From positions 248,001-312,000 of the forward strand of contig JAXMOA010000002.1 in assembly GCA_034670145.1 (NCBI GenBank): DNA of 64,000 nucleotides. The letters are read 5' to 3'. Source of the DNA: HXMU1420-2 sp034670145. GTDB lineage: Bacteria; Pseudomonadota; Alphaproteobacteria; Rhodobacterales; Rhodobacteraceae. Numbering within the stretch: position 1 is the first letter of the stretch; each line of letters starts with the position of its first letter. The translations under genes and the position numbers were made by a program. This document shows, piece by piece, positions 25,772 to 33,916 of the stretch. The notes beneath the pieces are model-generated. The model searched no databases. It had not been told where the DNA came from and worked only from the letters and a program-made list of their open reading frames with translations.

Positions 25772-26451
25772 GATTTGCGCTCCGCCTTGAAGAATGCTGC
25801 CATTTCGGCTGCGACACGGTCGGTGTCGAGCGGCAGGTTGGCCTGTTCCAGCGCCGCGTCCAGCTGGGCGTCGGGGACAAGCCCCCGCCCGCGCGCCTGG
25901 ACCAGACGTGTCAGGAATTCGGGGTCGAATTCGGGGTGAGGTTGGTAGGTCAGGATCGTGTCGCCATAGGTGAGTATGGCGTTTTCGCAAAACGGTGTCG
26001 CGCCGCGCACCCTGGCGTTTTGGGGCAATTGGGTCACCTGATCCTGATGCCAGGCGTTGATGGCGACGGGGCCGTCCTCGGTATCATAGCTCACCCGGCC
26101 CACGGACCAGCCGCCGTCAAATTTTTCGACTTTGCCGCCGAGCGCCTGGGCGATGATCTGATGGCCAAAGCAGACCCCGATCAAGGGTTTGCCCGAGGCG
26201 TCGATGGCGCGCACCAGGTCTTCGAGCGGGGGGATCCAATCGTGGTCTTCGTAGGCGCCGTAGCGCGAGCCGCTGATCAGCCAGCCATCTGCGGCCTGTG
26301 GCCCGGGCGGAAACTGACCGTCGACAACCGGCCAATGTTCAAAAGTGAAGTCGTGACCGGCCAGCAGGCGTTTGAAAAACAGGTCGTAATCGCCGGTTTC
26401 GTCGATCAGGGCGTCCGGGGCATGGCCCGCGAGCAATATTCCGATTTTCAT
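25768..26451 (-). CDS. Type 1 glutamine amidotransferase-like protein
   Basis: The 227-residue protein has a class I glutamine amidotransferase fold with the nucleophile elbow PLIGVCFGHQIIAQALGG and the His/Glu pair in TYQPHPEFDPEF, so the triad appears intact. It looks more like a GMP-synthase-type GATase than a PuuD-type peptidase C26. In this three-gene set it may hydrolyse a gamma-glutamyl bond, as PuuD does after oxidation of gamma-glutamyl-putrescine. It starts MKIGILLAGHAPDAL, and its stop overlaps the ligase start by four bases. The 135 bp between it and the M23 gene hold nothing recognisable. Confidence 0.82.
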   Translation of the reverse strand: MKIGILLAGHAPDALIDETGDYDLFFKRLLAGHDFTFEHWPVVDGQFPPGPQAADGWLISGSRYGAYEDHDWIPPLEDLVRAIDASGKPLIGVCFGHQIIAQALGGKVEKFDGGWSVGRVSYDTEDGPVAINAWHQDQVTQLPQNARVRGATPFCENAILTYGDTILTYQPHPEFDPEFLTRLVQARGRGLVPDAQLDAALEQANLPLDTDRVAAEMAAFFKAERKS

Positions 26452-26586
26452 GCAGCACCAAAGTGAGGAACATGATTTGGATAGCGTTCTGATCGGGGTG
26501 CCGCAAGGGGCAGGGTCGGGGTGGTTTGTGGAATTGTCGATGCCGGGCTGTGGAACCGCGCCCGGATTTGAGGGGTGATGTGTATT

Positions 26587-27189
26587 TCAGCGGCAGGGCA
26601 CCGGGTAGGTGATGCGCCAGGGGACGGTGGCATAGGTCTTGCCTGTTTCGAAACAGGTGACGCGGCCCGGCCCCTGGACCCAGTAGAGCATCGGGTCATA
26701 GGCGCGGTAGAAATTGCCGGTGCTGGCGCGGCGGACCTCGAAATGCAGATGGATGAGCATGGCCAGCGCGCCGGTGGCGCCCATCGTGCCGACCTGTTCG
26801 CCGCGCGCGACCTGAGCGCCTGTCTGGACGGTGCGGGTTTTCAGGTGTTTGTAGATGGTTTTGACCTGTTCCCCATCGGTGTCGCGCCCATGGTAGACTT
26901 CGACGGTGTTGCCATGGCCGGGTTCGTAATAGGACGCCACGACGCGCCCGGGCGCGGCGGCGATGATCGGGGTGCCGACCTTGCCCCAGATGTCGATGCC
27001 TTCGTGTGGCAGCCCGTCGATTTCGCCGCCCCGGCCGAATTGTTCCGAGATGTAATTGGCGTTGGCGGGCATCACCACGGGGATCGGGTCTGTGGTGAGG
27101 TGATTATAGGTGTCGTAGGTGCCGAATTTCTCGATTCCGTTGCAGGCCGACAGGGTGAGCATGATGCCGAGGAAGAGTGCGATCCGCAT
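26587..27189 (-). CDS. M23-family peptidase lipoprotein (LytM/peptidoglycan type)
   Basis: The 200-residue product starts with a lipoprotein signal (ALFLGIMLTLSACN; predicted lipidated Cys). It then has an M23 domain with the zinc-binding HEGIDIWGKVGTPI (HxxxD) and the IHLHFEVRR (HxH) motif, plus the GRVVASYYEPGHGNTVEVYH core strand region. The zinc ligands look complete, so it could be an active peptidoglycan endopeptidase in the periplasm. The ATG at 27189 gives the lipobox at the right distance; a start nine codons upstream is possible but would displace the signal. It is followed by a separate gene on the same strand. Confidence 0.87.
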   Translation of the reverse strand: MRIALFLGIMLTLSACNGIEKFGTYDTYNHLTTDPIPVVMPANANYISEQFGRGGEIDGLPHEGIDIWGKVGTPIIAAAPGRVVASYYEPGHGNTVEVYHGRDTDGEQVKTIYKHLKTRTVQTGAQVARGEQVGTMGATGALAMLIHLHFEVRRASTGNFYRAYDPMLYWVQGPGRVTCFETGKTYATVPWRITYPVPCR

Positions 27190-27275
27190 GGGGGGCTCTT
27201 TGTAAGACAAGGTCATGCGGATCTTAGCTCAGGTTTTTGGAGGCGGCCAGTGTTCTGGCGGCTGGAGGGGGAGGT

Positions 27276-27917
27276 TCAGCTTTTGCGGGCGACGATGTAG
27301 CGGTTTGGCGGTTTGGCCGGGAAGTTGCCGGTTTCGATGATCTCAAAGCCGGCGGATTGGATTTGGGATTCCAGCCAGGGGATGGAGAAGAAGTTGACGT
27401 AAGGGGCGTGACCCAGGTGGCGGATCATCATCCAGCCGCGCATCAAATGGACCATGGGGCGCAAATAAAAGGGCCCGTTCGAGAGGCAGGGCGTTTTGGT
27501 TATGAAATAGCCGCCGGGTTTGAGTGCCGCGTGGGCGGCGGCGATGGTCTGTTCAGGCTTGGGCAGCAGGTGCATCAGATTGAAGCCGAGCACCGCGTCC
27601 AGCTGGGTCTGGGCAAAGCGGGGATCGTCGCTGGGCGCGGTGGTGAAGGTGATGTTGGAGATGTTTTGCGCCCTGGCCTTTTCGCGGCCGATGGCGGACA
27701 TTTCCGGCGAGACGTCGCAGGCGGTGATATGGCCGATGCCCGGGGCCAGCAGAAGCGCGGTCGAACCGGTGCCGCAGCCCAGTTCGAGGACCTGGGCCTC
27801 GGGGGGGAGGTAAGAGCGGGTGCGGTTGAGCGTGTGTTCGTATGAGGACATATCCGCGATCGGCTGGGTGGCGTATTTGCGGGCTATCTTGTTCCAGAAG
27901 GTGGCGTCGGTGTGCAT
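27276..27917 (-). CDS. Class I SAM-dependent methyltransferase
   Basis: The 213-residue protein has the Rossmann-type SAM site VLELGCGTGSTALLLA (motif I, near residues 43-58), the acidic residue of ITACDVSPEMSAIGR, and later DAVLGFNLMHLLP and LKPGGYFITKTP (motifs II/III). The substrate is unknown; a C-terminal segment with several aromatic and proline residues may form the acceptor site. A good ribosome-binding site (AAAGGAGA) precedes the ATG. It is divergent from the LysR regulator across 84 bp, the classic arrangement for a LysR-controlled target. Confidence 0.85.
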   Translation of the reverse strand: MHTDATFWNKIARKYATQPIADMSSYEHTLNRTRSYLPPEAQVLELGCGTGSTALLLAPGIGHITACDVSPEMSAIGREKARAQNISNITFTTAPSDDPRFAQTQLDAVLGFNLMHLLPKPEQTIAAAHAALKPGGYFITKTPCLSNGPFYLRPMVHLMRGWMMIRHLGHAPYVNFFSIPWLESQIQSAGFEIIETGNFPAKPPNRYIVARKS

Positions 27918-27966
27918 TGGGATCTCCTTTGCAGCGTGAGATAGCGCGGGGGTCTCTCAAAAGAAA

Positions 27967-27994
27967 TTGCATGTTTTCGTATTCTTTATATACG
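27967..27994 (+). promoter_or_regulatory. Candidate promoter and LysR-type dyad before the LysR gene
   Basis: TTGCAT (27967-27972) and TATACG (27989-27994), with a 16-bp spacer, resemble -35 and -10 boxes. They overlap CGTAT-N7-ATACG (27978-27994), which contains a T-N11-A LysR-box pattern. The start codon at 28002 is only 8 bp beyond and has no ribosome-binding site, so the LysR mRNA may be leaderless and autorepressed. Confidence 0.4.
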
Positions 27995-28001
27995 GATTTG
28001 C

Positions 28002-28886
28002 ATGAATTGGCAGGCGATCTCTTTTGACTGGAACCAGGTGCGGGCGTTTTTGGCGACTGTGGAGGAGGGATCGCTGTCGGCGGCGGCGCGGGTTTTGGGG
28101 CAGTCGCAGCCCACGGTGGGGCGGCAGGTGACGGCGCTGGAGGAGGCGCTGGGCGTGGTGTTGTTTCAGCGGGTGGGCAAGGGGCTGGTGGTGACCAAGG
28201 CCGGGCTGGAGCTGGTCGAGCATGTGCGGGCGATGGCGGATGCGGCGTCGCGGATCTCTTTGACGGCGACGGGGCAGAGCCAGACGATCGAGGGGCGGGT
28301 GCGGATCACGGCGAGCGATACTTTGTCGGTGATGGTCCTGCCGCGAATCCTGCGGACCCTGCGCGAGCGCGCGCCGGGGATTGCGGTGGATGTGATCGCC
28401 TCGAACAAGCTGCGGGATTTGCGGCGACGGGAGGCGGATATTGCCATTCGCCATGTGCGCCCGGATCAGCCGGATCTGACGGCGCGGCTGGTGCGGGAGA
28501 GCCTGGCGCGGTTTTACGGATCGGCCGAGTATTTCGCGCGCCATGGTCGGCCGCGAAACATGGAGGAATTTGCGCGTGGCGTTTTTGTGGGGTTTGACAG
28601 CGCGGAGGCGATGTTGCCTTACATGCGGGATCTGGGCCTGCCGCTGACGGCGGATAATTTCCATTGGGTGACGGACAGTGGTCTGGCCTATCAGGAGATG
28701 ATGCGTCAGGGGCTGGGCATGGGGATCCTGATGGACGAATGGGCCGCGCGCCTGCCCGAGCTGGAGGTGGCGATGCCGGAGCTGGCGCCGATCCCGTTGC
28801 AGACCTGGCTGGCGACTCATCGGGAGCTGCAATCGAGCCGGCGCATTCGGGTTGTCTTTGACCTTTTGGCCGAGGCGTTGCGGTGA
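28002..28886 (+). CDS. LysR-family transcriptional regulator
   Basis: The 294-residue protein has the LysR N-terminal winged helix-turn-helix (FDWNQVRAFLATVEEGSLSAAARVLGQSQPTVGRQVTALEEALG divided by the expected turn) and a C-terminal effector domain beginning around VRITASDTLSVMVLPRIL. The ATG at 28002 gives the normal start, but no ribosome-binding site is seen. It is divergent from the methyltransferase and lies 58 bp upstream of the SDR gene in the same direction, so its targets may lie on either side. The effector is unknown. Confidence 0.9.
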   Translation: MNWQAISFDWNQVRAFLATVEEGSLSAAARVLGQSQPTVGRQVTALEEALGVVLFQRVGKGLVVTKAGLELVEHVRAMADAASRISLTATGQSQTIEGRVRITASDTLSVMVLPRILRTLRERAPGIAVDVIASNKLRDLRRREADIAIRHVRPDQPDLTARLVRESLARFYGSAEYFARHGRPRNMEEFARGVFVGFDSAEAMLPYMRDLGLPLTADNFHWVTDSGLAYQEMMRQGLGMGILMDEWAARLPELEVAMPELAPIPLQTWLATHRELQSSRRIRVVFDLLAEALR

Positions 28887-28944
28887 GTGCTGTTCATTGC
28901 CGCAAAGTTTGACAAGTTACGGGCAGAAACTGGAGGATTCGGAA

Positions 28945-29721
28945 ATGTCGTTTGATTTGACGGGTAAGGTTGCGCTGGTAACCGGTGGCAATGGTGGAAT
29001 TGGTCTGGGGCTGGCCGAGGCGATGGCGGCGCAGGGCGCGGATATCGCCGTTTGGGGCACAAACCCGGACAAGAATGCGGCGGCGGTCGAGGTTTTGCAG
29101 GGCCACGGCGTGCGCGCGGCGGCCTATGTGTGCAACGTGGCGGATGCGGATGCGGTCAATTCGGCGATGGCGGCGACTCTGGAAGAATTCGGGCGTGTGG
29201 ACGGCTGTTTTGCCAATGCCGGTGTTTCCGGGCGCGGGGCGTCATCGTTTCTGGATATTGATTTCGAGGAATGGCGCCGGGTTCTGTCGGTCAATCTGGA
29301 CGGTGTCTATCACACCTATCAGGCGGCGCTGCGCCATATGGTAGAGCGCGCCAAGGCCGGAGATCCGGGCGGGCGTCTGGTGGCGGTGTCGTCGCTGGCC
29401 TCGGTCTCGGGGGCGGCGACCTCGGAGCATTATGGGGCCTCCAAGGGGGCGTTGAATTCGATGACCTATGGGCTGGCGGTGGAGTTTGCGCGTTATGGGA
29501 TCACGGCGAATGCGATTTTGCCGGGGTGGATCGAGACGGATATGACCGAAAACCTGATCGGCAACGAAAAATTCGCGGTCAATGTGAGCAAGCGTATTCC
29601 GGCGCGGCGCTGGGGCAAACCGGCGGATTTTGGCGGGATTGCGGCCTATCTGATGAGCGATGCGTCGTCCTATCATACCGGTCAGCTGATGCAGATTGAC
29701 GGCGGCTATTGGCGGTTCTGA
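28945..29721 (+). CDS. Short-chain dehydrogenase/reductase (SDR)
   Basis: The 258-residue enzyme is a classical SDR. It has the cofactor motif TGGNGGIGLG (T-G-x3-G-x-G), the NAG of CFANAGVSG, the catalytic serine in VAVSSLASVSG, the Tyr/Lys pair in EHYGASKGAL, and the C-terminal PGWIETDM substrate-loop segment. The ATG at 28945 follows GGAGG at good spacing; a longer frame from 28852 overlaps the LysR gene and was rejected. The residue after the second strand (VWGTNPDK) does not clearly fix NAD or NADP preference. It is followed 37 bp later by an alpha/beta hydrolase, probably in one transcript. Confidence 0.9.
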   Translation: MSFDLTGKVALVTGGNGGIGLGLAEAMAAQGADIAVWGTNPDKNAAAVEVLQGHGVRAAAYVCNVADADAVNSAMAATLEEFGRVDGCFANAGVSGRGASSFLDIDFEEWRRVLSVNLDGVYHTYQAALRHMVERAKAGDPGGRLVAVSSLASVSGAATSEHYGASKGALNSMTYGLAVEFARYGITANAILPGWIETDMTENLIGNEKFAVNVSKRIPARRWGKPADFGGIAAYLMSDASSYHTGQLMQIDGGYWRF

Positions 29722-29758
29722 GGCTGATTGCAGCGCGGATTTTCAGGGAGGATATGTG

Positions 29759-30460
29759 ATGGCGCGGGTGGTTTTATGTCATGGAGCCTGGTCGTCGGTC
29801 TGGGCCTGGGCGCGTATGCGTCCGTTGATGGCGGCGGCGGGTCATGAATTCTGGACGCCGAGCTATACCGGTCTGGGGGCACGGCTGCATCTGGCCGGGC
29901 CTGCGGTGGATCTGGAGACGCATATCAACGATGTGCTGGGCGTGATCCGCACCGAGGAGCTGTCTGGCGTGACGCTGTTGGCACATTCCTATGGCGGTTT
30001 GGTTGGCACGGGTGTGGCGGACCGGGCGCGGGATGTGGTGGAGCGGGTCATCTATCTGGATGCCTTTGTGCCGGGGGACAATGAATCGCTGATGGATCTG
30101 GTGCCTGCGGCCCATCGCGAGGCGATGGAGGCGGGCGCGGCGGCGCAGGGCGAGGGGTGGCGCGTGCCGTCAAACCCGCCGTCGCCGGATACCTCTGAGG
30201 CGGATCTGGCCTGGGTCAACCGGCACCGCAACGAGATGCCGATTGAGTGTTTCCGTCAACGGCTGCGCCTGTCGCGGGATCTGGAGTGCCCGCGCCATTA
30301 CATCTATGCAAAGCGGTGCAATCCCGGCGATCCGTTCCGCCCGTTTTACGCGCGTGCCATGGCGCAGGCCGGGTGGAGCGCCGAGGAGATGGATGTCAGC
30401 CATTCGCCCAATGTCACCGCGCCGGAACTGCTGATGCAGGCGCTGGCGCGGGTGCTATAG
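29759..30460 (+). CDS. Alpha/beta-fold hydrolase (esterase type)
   Basis: The 233-residue protein has the alpha/beta-hydrolase layout: oxyanion region VVLCHGAWSSVWAW, nucleophile elbow TLLAHSYGGLVG (G-x-S-x-G variant AHSYGG), an acidic residue near YLDAFVPGD, and the catalytic histidine in VSHSPNV. It resembles salicylate/methyl-ester esterases of plant and bacterial origin. The ATG at 29759 has GGGAGG at good spacing. It follows the SDR gene closely. Its 3' end faces the convergent amino-acid permease genes. The substrate is unknown. Confidence 0.85.
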   Translation: MARVVLCHGAWSSVWAWARMRPLMAAAGHEFWTPSYTGLGARLHLAGPAVDLETHINDVLGVIRTEELSGVTLLAHSYGGLVGTGVADRARDVVERVIYLDAFVPGDNESLMDLVPAAHREAMEAGAAAQGEGWRVPSNPPSPDTSEADLAWVNRHRNEMPIECFRQRLRLSRDLECPRHYIYAKRCNPGDPFRPFYARAMAQAGWSAEEMDVSHSPNVTAPELLMQALARVL

Positions 30461-30468
30461 GCGCTGCG

Positions 30469-31275
30469 TCAGCGGATCAGGTTTGGCCGGTAGCGGAATT
30501 TGGGCCGCTGTTCTGCCGGGAGGTGGCGGTTGAGGTAGCGGTTGATCCGCCCGAAGATCCCGACGATGCAGAGTGTCAGCAGGATGAAGTAGAAGGCCAG
30601 GATCGGGTAAGGCACAAACGGGTTGAAAGTCTTGTCCGCGAAATAGCTGGCATAATAGAGCGCGTCGCCCTGTTGTTTCCAGGTGGGAAAGCCGGAAAAG
30701 AAGACCAGCGTTGTGGACTGGAAGAGAAAGATCGCCTCGTTCGTGTAGGCGGGCCAGCCCAGCCGCAGCATGGTGGGCCACATGATGCGCCGGAAGCGCG
30801 GCCAGCCACCAAAGCCGTAGGCGTCGGCGGCCTCGATATCGCCGCGCGGGATGGTGCGCAGGGCGCCGTAGAAGATTTCGCCCGAGTAGGCGGCGGTGTT
30901 GAGGATCAGCACGACCAGCGCGCCCGCCTGGGCCGAGGTGAGGAATGCCGCGTAACCCATTTTCTTCAATTGCAAAAACAGGAAATAGGCAAAGAAGAAC
31001 TGAATGAAGAGGGGCGAGCCGCGGAAGATGAAGATGAACCATTCGCAGCTTTTGCGGATTGGGGTGGAGCGGGCGTTCTTGCCGACGGCGACGACAGAGG
31101 CGAGCAGGAAGCCGATGCTGAGGGCGAGCAGGCCGAAGTAGATGTTCCAGATCAGCCCCGAGCCGATCAGGGTGAAATGTTGGCACAGGGTGAAATCGGT
31201 TTTCGGCAGCAGGCGTTCGCCGATGCCGATAGAGCGCAGCCCGTAGTCCTGAATGGTTTGCCAGCAGGTTGTCAT
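30469..31275 (-). CDS. Amino-acid ABC transporter permease (HisM-like)
   Basis: The 268-residue inner-membrane protein has a polar amino-acid ABC permease core: helices around LIWNIYFGLLALSIGFLLA and FIFIFRGSPLFIQFFF, and the cytoplasmic coupling EAA loop GEIFYGALRTIPRGDIEAADAYGF divided by the expected helix. A longer frame from 31848 would run through the neighbouring permease and was rejected. The ATG at 31275 overlaps the upstream permease stop by four bases. With the second permease, binding protein and ATPase it makes a complete importer; HisM/HisQ-type systems carry His, Lys, Arg or ornithine, but the substrate here is not fixed by sequence. Confidence 0.9.
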   Translation of the reverse strand: MTTCWQTIQDYGLRSIGIGERLLPKTDFTLCQHFTLIGSGLIWNIYFGLLALSIGFLLASVVAVGKNARSTPIRKSCEWFIFIFRGSPLFIQFFFAYFLFLQLKKMGYAAFLTSAQAGALVVLILNTAAYSGEIFYGALRTIPRGDIEAADAYGFGGWPRFRRIMWPTMLRLGWPAYTNEAIFLFQSTTLVFFSGFPTWKQQGDALYYASYFADKTFNPFVPYPILAFYFILLTLCIVGIFGRINRYLNRHLPAEQRPKFRYRPNLIR

Positions 31276-32138
31276 GAGCCGCCTCCGAGTGTGGCCTGAC
31301 CGTGCATGAGGCGGCGGTTGAGGCGGGCGAAGACGATTTCGGAAACCCGGGTGAAGCAGAGGTAGAAGACAAGCAGGCCCAGGAAGTACCAGATGCGCCA
31401 GTCTCCGTGCGGGTATTCGGTGAAGCGTTTGTTGGCGGTGGCGCCGAGTTCGCGGGCCCAATAGACGATGTCCTCGATCCCGAGCAGGAAGAGGAGCGGT
31501 GTTGCCTTGATCAGGATCATCCAGAGGTTTGACAGGCCGGGCAGCGCGAAGAGCCACATTTGCGGCACCAGCACGCGCCAGAAGGTCTGGCGGCGGGTCA
31601 TGCCGTAGGCCTCGGCGGTTTCGAGCTGGCCACGGGGGACGGCGCGCATGGCGCCGTAGAGGACATTTGCGGCAAAGGCGCCAAAGACGATGGCAAAGGT
31701 CAGCACGGCGAGCAGGAAGCCGTAGACCTCGTGCACCCATTGCGGCGAGCTGGAGAGGGGCAGTTTGGCGGCCGAGCAGACGACGAAGTCGCTGCCCTGG
31801 CGGATTGGATCGGTCCAGTCCGGGCAGAGCACCTTGTGGCGGGCCCATTCAAACGCCTGGTCGAGCGCGATGACGAAGAACAGAAAGAAGGCGATGTCGG
31901 GGACGCCGCGCACGAGCGCGATATAGGCCTTGCCGAACCAGCGCAGCGGGGCGATGGCGCTGCGGGCGGCGGTGGCGCCGCCAAAGCCGAAGAGCATGGC
32001 CGCGGGCGCGGTGATGGCCAGCAGGGCAAGCACGGTGAGCACGGACCAGTACAAGCTCATATGCTTGATCGTGGTCAGATAGCAGGCAAACCACTGGGTG
32101 GTGCCGAGCGTGTCGGGGTCTGTGCAAAAGCTGAACAT
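31272..32138 (-). CDS. Amino-acid ABC transporter permease (HisQ-like)
   Basis: The 288-residue permease has an extended N-terminal region and the typical core: ALVRGVPDIAFFLFFVIAL and the EAA loop ANVLYGAMRAVPRGQLETAEAYGMTRRQ split at its turn, with LLFLLGIEDIVYWA near the end. It is slightly longer than many HisQ proteins because of an insert between helices (WARHKVLCPDWTDPIRQGSD) that contains two cysteines with the later CSAAK. It overlaps the second permease by four bases and lies 118 bp after the binding-protein gene. Confidence 0.9.
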   Translation of the reverse strand: MFSFCTDPDTLGTTQWFACYLTTIKHMSLYWSVLTVLALLAITAPAAMLFGFGGATAARSAIAPLRWFGKAYIALVRGVPDIAFFLFFVIALDQAFEWARHKVLCPDWTDPIRQGSDFVVCSAAKLPLSSSPQWVHEVYGFLLAVLTFAIVFGAFAANVLYGAMRAVPRGQLETAEAYGMTRRQTFWRVLVPQMWLFALPGLSNLWMILIKATPLLFLLGIEDIVYWARELGATANKRFTEYPHGDWRIWYFLGLLVFYLCFTRVSEIVFARLNRRLMHGQATLGGGS

Positions 32139-32256
32139 ATGGTCCTGGGGTATGGGCCATGGCGCGCACGGGCCCTGTCAGAGGAACGGGCCGGACGCAG
32201 TTGCATGGGATATCAGAGAGACGTGGCCCCCGCCGGTCTGGCGGGGGCTGGTCCGT

Positions 32257-32967
32257 TTACCAGGTGCTGGCAACTTCCCATTTTTCGATCAGTTTGTTCA
32301 GCGAACCGTCTGCCTTCATGGAGGCGATCGCACTGTCCAGCTTGAACTTCAACTCGTCATCGGATTCGCGCAGGCCGACACCGACGCCGCCACCGATGGA
32401 TTCCTCTTGTGCGAGGATGAAGAGACCGTCTTCGTCAGCGAAGGGGGCGAGATAGGCCTGATCGGCCAGAACCGCGTCTGCTTCGCCGTTGCGCACGGCC
32501 GAGATGGTTTCCTCGGGGGTTGGGAATTCGACCAGGGTCCAGCCTTTTTCAGCGATGAACGCGGCCTGGATTGTGGCGGACTGGGCGGCGATGACGGCGC
32601 CGCTGAGGTCAAGCTCGGCCACATTGGCGAGGTAGGAGGATGGGTCTGCCGGTGTATAGGCCTGGGTGAAGTCGATGACCTCTTCGCGCTCGTCCGTGAT
32701 GGACATGCCGGCGATGATGGTGTCGTAGTTGCCCGAGACGAGGTTGGGGATGATCGAATCCCAGTCGTTTGTCACCCATTCGCAGGTCAGTTCGGCGCGG
32801 GCGCAGAGTTCGTCGCCCAGTTCACGCTCAAAGCCGTCTACTTCGCCTTTGTCATTGATGAAGTTCCACGGAGGGTAGGCGCCCTCGGTGCCCATGCGGA
32901 CGGTGTCGGCGCTGGCCATGCCGGCGACCAGGGCCAGAACGGCGGTGGTGAGGGTGAGTTTGGTCAT
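32257..32967 (-). CDS. Periplasmic amino-acid-binding protein (family 3)
   Basis: The 236-residue product has a signal peptide (cleavage after MASA) and the family 3 solute-binding fold: VRMGTEGAYPPWNFINDKGE, the signature GFERELGDELCARAELTCEW with a Cys pair likely forming a disulfide, WDSIIPNLVSGNYDTIIAGMS, and ITDEREEVIDFTQAY. The pattern fits Lys/Arg/His/ornithine-type binding proteins. Its start has AAGAGGT upstream. It is the second gene of the importer operon, 44 bp after the ATPase. Confidence 0.93.
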   Translation of the reverse strand: MTKLTLTTAVLALVAGMASADTVRMGTEGAYPPWNFINDKGEVDGFERELGDELCARAELTCEWVTNDWDSIIPNLVSGNYDTIIAGMSITDEREEVIDFTQAYTPADPSSYLANVAELDLSGAVIAAQSATIQAAFIAEKGWTLVEFPTPEETISAVRNGEADAVLADQAYLAPFADEDGLFILAQEESIGGGVGVGLRESDDELKFKLDSAIASMKADGSLNKLIEKWEVASTW

Positions 32968-33011
32968 TGTTTTACCTCTTGTTGTAAACGGTTTTTATCG
33001 GTGGCGACCGG

Positions 33012-33788
33012 TCAGGCCGCTTGGGTGGAGCTGAGGAATCCTTGCAGGCGTTCGGATTCAGGAGCCCCGAAGAAACGATCTGGCGGGCCTTGCTCTTCGA
33101 TCAGGCCTTTGTGCAAAAACACAACGTGATCAGACACATCTGCCGCGAGCTTCATGTCATGGGTGACGATCAGCATGGTGCGTCCCTCGGTGGCGAGATC
33201 CTGGATCACCTTGATGACCTCTTGTTCCAGTTCCGGATCAAGGGCGGAGGTGGGTTCGTCAAACAGGAGGGCCTGGGGTTCCATGCACAGGGCGCGGGCG
33301 ATGGCGGCGCGCTGTTGCTGGCCGCCGGACAGCTGGGCGGGCCAGTTGTCACATTTGTCGCCGATGCCGACCTTGTCGAGATAGTAGCGGGCTTTTTCCT
33401 CGACCTCGGCTTTGTCGCGTTTGAGGACGGTGACCGGGGCCTCCATCACGTTTTGCAGCACGCTGAGGTGGGACCACAGGTTGAATTGCTGGAACACCAT
33501 GGAGAGGTTGGTGCGGATGCGCAGAACCTGCCCCGGGTCGCTGGGCTGGCGGTTGAGGCCCTGGCCGGTCCAGGTGACGGGTTCGCCCTGAAACAGGATT
33601 TCGCCCTGTTGGCAATGTTCCAGCAGGTTGGCGCAGCGCAGCAGCGTTGATTTGCCGGAGCCTGAAGAGCCGATGAGCGAGACCACATGACCGCGTTGCG
33701 CAGAGAGGGACACGCCCTTGAGCACTTCGAGGGCGCCAAAGCTTTTGTGCAGGTTGTCGATCTGGATGACGTTGGGAGGTGTGTTCAA
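33012..33788 (-). CDS. Amino-acid ABC transporter ATP-binding protein (HisP/GlnQ-like)
   Basis: The 258-residue ATPase has Walker A GSSGSGKST, Q-loop in MVFQQFNLWSHLSVLQNV, signature LSGGQQQRAAIARAL, Walker B ALLFDEPTSALDPE and the H-loop IVTHDM, all intact. Starting at the TTG at 33788 gives a length typical of HisP, and AAAGAG lies a few bases upstream. A longer TTG start at 33854 (280 residues) is possible, and no ATG is available before the conserved region. It is the first gene of the operon ATPase, binding protein, permease, permease. Confidence 0.92.
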   Translation of the reverse strand: MNTPPNVIQIDNLHKSFGALEVLKGVSLSAQRGHVVSLIGSSGSGKSTLLRCANLLEHCQQGEILFQGEPVTWTGQGLNRQPSDPGQVLRIRTNLSMVFQQFNLWSHLSVLQNVMEAPVTVLKRDKAEVEEKARYYLDKVGIGDKCDNWPAQLSGGQQQRAAIARALCMEPQALLFDEPTSALDPELEQEVIKVIQDLATEGRTMLIVTHDMKLAADVSDHVVFLHKGLIEEQGPPDRFFGAPESERLQGFLSSTQAA

Positions 33789-33916
33789 GGTGGCTCTTTG
33801 TCGTCCTGGGTTGCTTTGGGGAGTCAATAGGGCGCAGAAATTTCGATTTTGCAATCAGGAATATGGGTGCAGGTGGTCGAGTTGACCCAAGGGCAGCGGG
33901 ATTTGGGCGGTTTGGG

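Noticed and set aside
24530..25939. A 469-codon plus-strand frame opposite the glutamine-synthetase-like gene
   Set aside because: It is the reverse complement of a clear enzyme gene and resembles no family.
30469..31848. A 459-codon frame that would extend the second permease
   Set aside because: It runs through the other permease gene in a different frame. The ATG at 31275 gives the complete permease and overlaps the upstream stop by four bases, as in coupled operons.
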